Shown here in pieces: positions 34,374-40,452 of a DNA stretch of 40,452 nucleotides. This DNA comes from an uncultured Burkholderiales bacterium. GTDB taxonomy: Bacteria > Pseudomonadota > Gammaproteobacteria > Burkholderiales > Casimicrobiaceae. A model generated the notes under the pieces. That model searched no databases. It was not told the origin of the DNA and saw only the letters and a program-made list of their open reading frames with translations. The stretch is from positions 1-40,452 of the forward strand of contig CALDYQ010000008.1 in assembly GCA_937944385.1 (NCBI GenBank), written 5' to 3'. Both the position numbers and the translations under genes were made by a program. The stretch's first letter is position 1. The number at the start of each line of letters is the position of its first letter.

Positions 34374-36088
34374 ACGTCACCGCCCTCGATGCCCGGCCGG
34401 GGCGGGTCGGCAGCTACCTCAAGGGTCCGCTCGCGGACGATTGGGTCGCCGCCGCGATCGTGGTCATCCTCCTCGTCCCGCAAAGCATGGCCTATGCCCT
34501 GCTCGCTGGCTTGCCGCCCTCGGCAGGCGTGCTGGCAAGCCTCGCCCCGGTCGTGGTCTACGCGATGCTGGGCTCCTCGAGCACGCTCGCCGTTGGCCCG
34601 GTGGCGGTGCTCGCGATGATGACCGCCCAGGCCATCGCACCGGTCACGGCGGCACACGGCGTGAGCGCGGAACTCGCCGCCGTCGTGCTCGCGATCGAGG
34701 TGGCCGTCCTGCTCGGCCTCGCCGCGCTCTTTCGGCTCGAGGTGCTGGCGGCGCTGCTCTCCGCCCCGGTGTTGCACGGCTTCATCGCCGGTGCAGCGCT
34801 CGTGATCGCACTGGGCCAGACCCCGGCTCTGCTCGGCTTACCGATCCGCGGCAACACGCTCTGGGAGCTCGCAGGTGCAGCCGTCGAAGCGCCAAAGCTC
34901 ACTCCGCACGCAGCGACCGCGATGGTCGGACTCGCTGCGCTTGCCGCGCTCTGGACGCTTCGCCGCTACGCTGCGCGCGGGCTCCGAGCGCTCGGGCTTG
35001 CGGCTCGTCCGGCGGCACTCCTCGGTCGTGCCGCCCCCATACTCGTCATCGCCGCGGCCGTCGGCTGGGTCGCGCTCGCCCCGGAACAGACCCAGGGCGT
35101 CGCGCTCGCAGGCAGCGTGGCGCTCTCGGCCGCTTGGCCGCCGCCCAATCCGCTCGACGCTGCCCGCGAGGTCTGGCTCGCGCTTCTGCCCAGCGCCGGA
35201 CTCATCGCGCTCGTGGGTTATGTCGAAAGCCTCGCGGTCGCCGAATCACTCGGCCTGAAGCGCGGCGAGAAGATCTCACCACGGCGCGAACTGGTTGGCC
35301 TCTCGGGGGCCAATGTCGCCGCTGGCCTCACCGGCGGTTTTCCGGTCACCGGCGGCTTCGCCCGCTCGATCGTCAACTTCGATGCCGGCGCCCGCACCCG
35401 CATGGCCGGCGTCTGGACGGCGATCGGGCTGCTCGCGGCGATCTCGCTGATCGGCCCCTGGCTCGAGAAGCTGCCCAAGGCGGTGCTCGCAGCCACGATC
35501 ATCATCGCCGTCCTCTCGCTCGTCGAGTCGCACCCGTTCAAGCAGGCGTGGCGCTGGTCGCGGGCCGAGTTTGGGCTCATGGTCACGGTGGCCGCCCTCA
35601 CCATCCTCTTTGGCGTCGAGCCGGCGCTCGCGGTGGGGGTGGCCGGATCGGTCGCGCTTCTGCTCAAGCGCACCGCACGCCCACACTGGGCCGAGGTCGG
35701 GCGCGTGCCCGGCAGCGAGACCTTTCGCAACGTCAAGCGCTTCCCCGAGGTCGAGACCGTTCCCGGCGCGCTCGTCCTGCGTATCGATGAGAGTCTGGTC
35801 TTCGTCAATTCCCGCTGGCTGACCGACACGGTCACCGACGCCGCAGGCAAACGAGCGCCGCTCCGACACCTGGTGCTCATGATGTCCGGCGTCAATGACA
35901 TCGACCTCTCGGGCATCGAGGCGCTCGAGCAACTCGCCGATGCGCTCGCTGCACGGGGCATCCAACTGCACCTCTCGGAGGTGAAAGGCCCGCTGCGCGA
36001 TCGCCTTGCGCGCTTTGGCACCGACTGGCTCAGCGGCCGGATATTCGCAACGCAAATGGAAGCGCAGGCGGCGCTCGCGCAAAGCTGA
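34370..36088 (+). CDS. SulP-family anion transporter with STAS domain
   Basis: A 572-residue transporter. Ten or more membrane segments begin at DDWVAAAIVVILLVPQSMAYALLAGLPP, the SulP signature region, followed by GSSSTLAVGPVAVLAMM and GGFPVTGGFARSIVNFDAGARTRMAG. A cytoplasmic STAS domain occupies about residues 455-565 (LVLRIDESLVFVNSRWL, MSGVNDIDLSGIEALEQL). SulP proteins move sulfate, bicarbonate or dicarboxylates. It begins at a GTG overlapping the DUF442 stop (GTGA). In this operon, sulfite or sulfate movement is the natural inference. Confidence 0.92.
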   Translation: MNVTALDARPGRVGSYLKGPLADDWVAAAIVVILLVPQSMAYALLAGLPPSAGVLASLAPVVVYAMLGSSSTLAVGPVAVLAMMTAQAIAPVTAAHGVSAELAAVVLAIEVAVLLGLAALFRLEVLAALLSAPVLHGFIAGAALVIALGQTPALLGLPIRGNTLWELAGAAVEAPKLTPHAATAMVGLAALAALWTLRRYAARGLRALGLAARPAALLGRAAPILVIAAAVGWVALAPEQTQGVALAGSVALSAAWPPPNPLDAAREVWLALLPSAGLIALVGYVESLAVAESLGLKRGEKISPRRELVGLSGANVAAGLTGGFPVTGGFARSIVNFDAGARTRMAGVWTAIGLLAAISLIGPWLEKLPKAVLAATIIIAVLSLVESHPFKQAWRWSRAEFGLMVTVAALTILFGVEPALAVGVAGSVALLLKRTARPHWAEVGRVPGSETFRNVKRFPEVETVPGALVLRIDESLVFVNSRWLTDTVTDAAGKRAPLRHLVLMMSGVNDIDLSGIEALEQLADALAARGIQLHLSEVKGPLRDRLARFGTDWLSGRIFATQMEAQAALAQS

Positions 36089-36162
36089 ACCGACCGGGGT
36101 GGCGCATCCTGAGGTTTGCTCTACGCTCTGGGTGGATGTAACCCGTGGAGCAACCCCGCGCG

Positions 36163-37392
36163 ATGACCTCCGTCCCCGACTGGCTGCCAACTTTCGACCT
36201 GCGGGCCCCACCGGCGGGGTTCATCGCCGACCCCTACCCGTTCTACGCGGCACTCCGGACGCACGACCCCGTGCGGCGCATGCCCGACGGCAGCGTGCTG
36301 CTCACGCGCTACGAGGACTGTGTCGCGGTCTACAAGGATGCCGAGGCCTTCTCGTCGGACAAGCGGGCCGAGTTTTTGCCCAAGTACGGTCTGAGCCCGC
36401 TCTACGAGCATCACACGACGAGCCTCGTCTTCAATGACCCGCCCCTGCACACCCGCGTCCGGCGGCTGATCGTCGGTGCACTCTCCCCACGCGCCGTCGA
36501 TGCGATGACGCCGGGGCTCGAGGCGCTCGTTGCCCGCTTGCTCGACCAGATCGAGGCCCGGACGCGCGCTGGCGAGCGGATCGATCTGATCGAGGACTAC
36601 GCCGCGGCGATTCCGGTGGAGATCATCGGCAACCTGCTCGATGTTCCGTACGCCGAGCGTGGTCCGCTCCGCGCCTGGTCGCTCGCAATCCTGGGCGCGC
36701 TCGAGCCGGCACTCACTGCGGAACAACTCGAGCGCGGCAATCGCGCGGTGACCGAGTTTCTCGCCTACCTGCGTGATCTCGTCGCTCGCCGCCGCGCGGC
36801 CCCGGGCGACCCGGCGACCGATGTGCTCACGCGGTTGATCCAAGGCGAAGGTGAGGATCGGCTTACGGAGACCGAGCTCCTGCAGAACTGCATCTTCATC
36901 TTGAACGCCGGGCACGAGACCACGACCAACCTGATCGGCAATGCGCTCGCCCTTCTCTGCCAGTGGCCTGAGGCGCGTGCGCAACTCCTCGCACAGCCCG
37001 CACTCATCGCGCGTGCCGTCGAGGAATTCCTGCGCTTCGAATCGAGCAACCAACTGGGCAACCGCATCACGACCCGTGAAGTCACCGTCGGTGGCGTGAC
37101 GCTCGCGCCGGAGACCCGCATCACGCTCGTGATCGGTGCAGCCAACCGCGACCCGGCGCAGTTCGAGGACCCCGACCGGCTCGACCTCGCACGCGCGCCC
37201 AACCGCCATCTCGCCTTCGCGACCGGCCCCCACCTGTGCGCGGGGCATGCGGTGGCTCGGCTCGAGGGCCGTGTTGCGATCGGACGGTTTCTCGAACGCT
37301 TCCCGCGGTACGCGATCGACTTCGCGCAGGCGGTGCGCGGCGGGCGGGTGCGGTTTCGAGGCTGGGCCCGGCTGCCGGCGTGCATCGATTGA
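36163..37392 (+). CDS. Cytochrome P450
   Basis: A 409-residue soluble class-I-type P450. The oxygen-binding helix has AGHETT (residues 249-254), the ExxR motif is EFLR (288-291), and the haem-binding loop is FATGPHLCAG with Cys359 as ligand. It resembles bacterial P450s that oxidise small or fatty substrates, but substrate cannot be told. No ferredoxin or reductase gene is adjacent. The ATG at 36163 has GGAG upstream at long spacing; an in-frame GTG at 36145 is possible. It stands between the SulP gene and the GNAT gene with short gaps. Confidence 0.95.
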   Translation: MTSVPDWLPTFDLRAPPAGFIADPYPFYAALRTHDPVRRMPDGSVLLTRYEDCVAVYKDAEAFSSDKRAEFLPKYGLSPLYEHHTTSLVFNDPPLHTRVRRLIVGALSPRAVDAMTPGLEALVARLLDQIEARTRAGERIDLIEDYAAAIPVEIIGNLLDVPYAERGPLRAWSLAILGALEPALTAEQLERGNRAVTEFLAYLRDLVARRRAAPGDPATDVLTRLIQGEGEDRLTETELLQNCIFILNAGHETTTNLIGNALALLCQWPEARAQLLAQPALIARAVEEFLRFESSNQLGNRITTREVTVGGVTLAPETRITLVIGAANRDPAQFEDPDRLDLARAPNRHLAFATGPHLCAGHAVARLEGRVAIGRFLERFPRYAIDFAQAVRGGRVRFRGWARLPACID

Positions 37393-37486
37393 CCTCAGGC
37401 GTCGTCTTCGCCTGTCCCGCGCGGGCCGCCTTCAGCTGAGGGCAGCGCGAGGGCATACAGCAACGCTCAGCCCCGATAATCCACGT

Positions 37487-38638
37487 ATGCAATTCACCAC
37501 GGTCGACTCGCTGTCCGGGGTCGAGGCCGCTGCCTGGGACGATCTCCTGGCACGGTGCGGCGGAAACGTTTTCCTGAGCCACGCCTGGCTCTCCGCGCTC
37601 GAGGCCACCGGCGCTGTCGGCCGGCGCTCGGGCTGGCAGCCCTTTCATCTGCTCGCGCGTGAGGCGGGGCGCCTCGTCGGCGCGCTGCCGCTCTACCTCA
37701 AGCACCACTCCTACGGTGAATACGTGTTCGACTGGGCCTGGGCGGATGCCTACCGCAGGCATGGCCTCGACTACTACCCGAAGCTGGTTGCTGCGGTCCC
37801 CTTCACGCCCTGCCCTGGGCCCCGCCTGCTTGCGCTTTGCGACGAGGTCGCCGAGCCGCTGATCGAGGCCGCGCTCGCACTCGCACGAGAGCTTGGCGTC
37901 TCCTCGCTGCATGTGCTCTTTCCCACGCGCGAAGAAGCCGCCCGATGGGCCGCTCACGGGCTGCTCGAGCGTCAGGGCGTGCAGTTTCACTGGCAGAACC
38001 GGACGCCCTCGCCCTTTCGTGACTTCGACGACCTGCTCGCCGCGATGAGTCACGACAAGCGCAAGAAGATCCGTCAGGACCGTCGCTACGTCGCCGAGGC
38101 TGGCGTGCGCTTTCGCGTGCTGCGGGGCGCCGAGATCACGGCGGCTGACTGGGCGTTTTTCTTCAGCTGCTACGAGAACACCTATCGGGCTCATCTGTCC
38201 ACCCCGTACCTGAATGTGGCCTTCTTCGAGCAGATCGGCGAGCGTTGCCACAACGCGCCCGTGCTGTTCATCGGCGAGCGAGACGGAGCACCCATCTGCG
38301 CCTCACTGACCATCGCGAGCGGCCGCACGCTCTACGGCCGCTACTGGGGCGCGCTCGAAACCGTACGCTCGCTGCATTTCGAGGCCTGCTATTACCAGCC
38401 GATCGCATGGGCCATCGCGCAGGGTTTCACGCGCTTCGAAGGCGGCGCACAGGGCATCCACAAACTTGCGCGCGGGCTCTTGCCGGTGGCTACACACTCG
38501 GCGCACTGGATTGCGGATGCGCGCTTTGCTTCGGCAATCGATGAATTTTGTGCCCGCGAGCGAATCGGGGTGGCGCACACGATTGACGAACTGGAAGAAG
38601 CCAATCCGTTCAAGACGGCGCCGTCCGCCGCCGCATGA
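37487..38638 (+). CDS. GNAT-fold N-acyltransferase, PF04339 (FemAB-like) family
   Basis: A 383-residue protein. The N-terminal part has NVFLSHAWLSALEATGAVG and the family's PLYLKHHSYGEYVFDWAWADAYRRHG. The C-terminal GNAT-like half has SHDKRKKIRQDRRYVAEAG, YLNVAFFEQIGE and ASLTIASGRTLYGRYWGA. The family is widespread, with poorly defined substrates; amino-acyl or acetyl transfer is expected from the fold. Its stop overlaps the deacetylase start (ATGA). The ATG at 37487 starts the recognisable domain. Confidence 0.85.
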   Translation: MQFTTVDSLSGVEAAAWDDLLARCGGNVFLSHAWLSALEATGAVGRRSGWQPFHLLAREAGRLVGALPLYLKHHSYGEYVFDWAWADAYRRHGLDYYPKLVAAVPFTPCPGPRLLALCDEVAEPLIEAALALARELGVSSLHVLFPTREEAARWAAHGLLERQGVQFHWQNRTPSPFRDFDDLLAAMSHDKRKKIRQDRRYVAEAGVRFRVLRGAEITAADWAFFFSCYENTYRAHLSTPYLNVAFFEQIGERCHNAPVLFIGERDGAPICASLTIASGRTLYGRYWGALETVRSLHFEACYYQPIAWAIAQGFTRFEGGAQGIHKLARGLLPVATHSAHWIADARFASAIDEFCARERIGVAHTIDELEEANPFKTAPSAAA

Positions 38639-39534
38639 TCCGCTGCTTCTACAGCGATCATTTCGTCTTGCCGCTGCCGGACGGCCATCGCTTCCCGATG
38701 GCGAAGTACCGCCTGCTGCGCGAGCGGGTCGCCGCCTTCGCGCCCCACGCGCTCACCGAGGCCCCGCGCGCAACCGATGCCGAACTCCTGCTCGCGCATG
38801 ATGCGGGCTACATCGCCAGGATGTCCGAAGGCGGTCTCTCGCGCGAAGAGATCCGGCTGATCGGCTTTCCCTGGAGCCCCGAGATGGCCGAGCGCGCGCG
38901 GCGCTCCACCGGGGCGACCATCGCCGCGCTCGAACACGCCATCACCACCGGCGGCTGCGGCATCAATCTCGCCGGCGGCACGCATCACGCCTTTCGCGAC
39001 CACGGCGAAGGCTTTTGCTGCTACAACGACGCCGCAGTGGCCGCGCGCGTGGCGCTCGCACGACACGAAGGCATCGAGCGCACGCTCATCGTCGACCTCG
39101 ATGTGCATCAAGGCAACGGCACGGCTGCGATCCTCGCCGGGGATGCACGCTGCTTCACCTTCTCGATGCACGGCGCGAAGAACTACCCCGTGCGCAAGGA
39201 AGCGAGCGACCTCGATCTCGAACTGCCCGATGGCACGGGCGATGCCGAATACCTCGCTCTGCTCTCGGAGCACCTGCCCGAGGTGATCGCTCGCTTTCGG
39301 CCCGACGCGCTCATCTATCTCGCAGGCGCCGACCCCTTCGTGGGCGATCGCCTTGGGCGTCTCGCGCTCAGCAAGGCCGCGCTCGCCGCCCGCGACCGCT
39401 TCGTGCTTGAAACGGCGCGCGATTGCGGCCTGCCGATTGCGCTTGCGATGGCCGGGGGCTACGCGCACGAAGTCGCCGACATCGTGGACATACACTTTGC
39501 CACGGTCCAAACCGCTTTCGAGGTCTTCACGTGA
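38635..39534 (+). CDS. Histone-deacetylase-like amidohydrolase
   Basis: A 299-residue zinc-dependent deacetylase of the HDAC/acetoin-utilisation/polyamine-amidohydrolase fold. The active-site His pair is at 117-118 (AGGTHHAF). Zinc ligands are Asp154 or Asp156 and His158 in VDLDVHQGNGT, with Asp233 in LAGADPF. The late MAGGY supplies the usual tyrosine. Bacterial members act on acetylated polyamines, acetoin-related substrates or proteins. It is linked to the GNAT gene upstream and the crotonase gene downstream by four-base overlaps. Confidence 0.92.
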   Translation: MIRCFYSDHFVLPLPDGHRFPMAKYRLLRERVAAFAPHALTEAPRATDAELLLAHDAGYIARMSEGGLSREEIRLIGFPWSPEMAERARRSTGATIAALEHAITTGGCGINLAGGTHHAFRDHGEGFCCYNDAAVAARVALARHEGIERTLIVDLDVHQGNGTAAILAGDARCFTFSMHGAKNYPVRKEASDLDLELPDGTGDAEYLALLSEHLPEVIARFRPDALIYLAGADPFVGDRLGRLALSKAALAARDRFVLETARDCGLPIALAMAGGYAHEVADIVDIHFATVQTAFEVFT

Positions 39535-40370
39535 ACACCGAAAACACGCTTGCTGGATTCGAACAGGATGTCGCAGGCCCCGTACTTTTGCTCGAGCGCG
39601 AGGGCGATCCACGCATCGTCACCTTGCGGCTCAACCGGCCGCAGGCATTGAATGCCCTCGACGATGCGATGATGTCCGCGCTCGTCGATGCCGTGCGCTT
39701 CGTCGTCGCCGACCCGCGCCGCCGGGTGCTCATCGTCGAAGGTGCGGGCAACCATTTCATGGCCGGCGGCGACATCAAGGGCTTCGCCAAGACGCTCGAC
39801 CGAAGCGGTGAGGAACGTCGAGAACACTTTCTGGCCGCCATCCATCGCCTGCATGCTGCAATCGAACTCCTCCAGCGCGCGCCGATCATCACGCTGGCCA
39901 AGGTGCGCGGCGCCTGTGCGGGCTTTGGGCTCTCGCTCGCGATCGGCTGCGACCTCACGATCGCGGCTGAGGACGCCTACTTCGCCACCGCCTACAAGAC
40001 CATCGGCCTCACGCCCGACGGCGGGCAGAGCTATTTCCTGCCGCGCATGCTCGGGCTCAAAAAAGCGCTCGAACTCACCCTGCTCTCTGATCGCATCTCC
40101 GCCGGCCGCGCGGTCACCATGGGGCTCGTCAACCGCATCGTCCCGCCCGAAGAACTCGACGGCACGGTCGACGCCCTCGCCCGCCAGATCGCCGCGAGCG
40201 CGCCGGCCGCGATGGCTGGTGCCAAGCGACTGCTCGTGACCTCGCTCGGCAAGACCCTCTCCGAGCAGCTCGCGGCCGAAGCCGAGAGCTTCGCCCACTG
40301 CGCCTCGACGGAGGACTTCGCCGAAGGCATCCGCGCCTTCATCGAGAAGCGGGAGGCGAGATTCGGCTGA
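39531..40370 (+). CDS. Enoyl-CoA hydratase/isomerase family protein
   Basis: A 279-residue crotonase-fold enzyme. The oxyanion-hole segments are HFMAGGDIKGF and GACAGFGLSLAIGCDL, and the catalytic loop is GLTPDGG (Asp163). The position of the first hydratase glutamate seems replaced in GLSLAIG, and an acidic residue is kept only in the TPDGG loop, as in PaaG-type isomerase-like members. So it may isomerise rather than hydrate; this needs alignment. It starts at a GTG overlapping the deacetylase stop (GTGA). Confidence 0.92.
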   Translation: MNTENTLAGFEQDVAGPVLLLEREGDPRIVTLRLNRPQALNALDDAMMSALVDAVRFVVADPRRRVLIVEGAGNHFMAGGDIKGFAKTLDRSGEERREHFLAAIHRLHAAIELLQRAPIITLAKVRGACAGFGLSLAIGCDLTIAAEDAYFATAYKTIGLTPDGGQSYFLPRMLGLKKALELTLLSDRISAGRAVTMGLVNRIVPPEELDGTVDALARQIAASAPAAMAGAKRLLVTSLGKTLSEQLAAEAESFAHCASTEDFAEGIRAFIEKREARFG

Positions 40371-40389
40371 CCCATCGGCGAGGCGAGAG

Positions 40390-40452
40390 ATGACCATTCC
40401 CGACTACCAGACGCTCATGCTCCCGCTGCTCACGGCGCTTCGAGATGGCAGC
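40390..40452 (+). CDS. mrr: Mrr-type restriction endonuclease, N-terminus only
   Basis: The last 63 bases encode MTIPDYQTLMLPLLTALRDG and one further residue before the window ends. This matches the start of the Mrr N-terminal winged-helix domain (Mrr_N). Mrr is a type IV enzyme that cuts modified DNA. GAGGCGAGAG before the ATG can serve as ribosome-binding site. It begins 19 bases after the crotonase gene on the same strand. Only the N-terminus is visible, so the nuclease domain is unconfirmed. Confidence 0.65.
   Translation, partial: MTIPDYQTLMLPLLTALRDGS

Overview
The window is GC-rich chromosomal DNA with no tRNA, rRNA, insertion sequence, CRISPR array or prophage that I can see. Gene content and order point to a betaproteobacterium, probably near Burkholderiales. 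The markers are an fmdB-DUF502-aspS block and a long rpoE-rseA-rseB-degP-lepA-lepB-DUF4845-rnc-era-recO-acpS-nagZ-uvrC block, both familiar from that class. Taxonomy is inferred from synteny and protein features only.

Layout. (1) 1-3964, minus strand: a probable copper-handling cluster of a DUF2946 protein, two small unknown proteins, a PCu(A)C-type copper chaperone and a TonB-dependent receptor cut by the left edge. (2) 4083-7231, minus: serC-pheA-tyrA, for serine/pyridoxal phosphate and aromatic amino acids. (3) 7338-8501, plus: an MFS transporter. (4) 8514-10593, minus: an NfeD protein, an SPFH (stomatin-like) protein with an unusual N-terminal extension, and a small membrane protein. (5) 10957-13944, plus: fmdB, DUF502 and aspS. 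(6) 13993-18319: a secreted unknown, an orphan TRAP solute-binding protein with a clear terminator, an FHA-EAL signalling protein and a Rhizobium-type asparaginase. (7) 18474-31549, plus: the envelope-stress sigma factor with its regulators and protease, then lepA, lepB, rnc, era, recO, acpS, nagZ and uvrC. Many of these genes overlap by four bases, and pdxJ is missing from its usual place between recO and acpS. (8) 31564-36088: a sulfane-sulfur detoxification and transport locus. A BigR/SqrR-like repressor and two YeeE/YedE half-transporters lie on the minus strand. A persulfide dioxygenase, a DUF442 sulfurtransferase and a SulP anion transporter lie on the plus strand. Between them is an AT-rich 39-bp dyad. 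(9) 36163-40452, plus: a lone cytochrome P450, then a tightly overlapped GNAT / HDAC-like deacetylase / enoyl-CoA hydratase set, and the first 21 codons of an Mrr-type restriction endonuclease.

Most of the window is conserved housekeeping. The least ordinary parts are the sulfur locus with its operator-like dyad, the extended SPFH protein with a well-placed internal start, the FHA-EAL fusion, the missing pdxJ, the small proteins in the copper cluster and the acyl-chemistry gene set at the right end. I did not find a clearly unprecedented system; these are the best leads.
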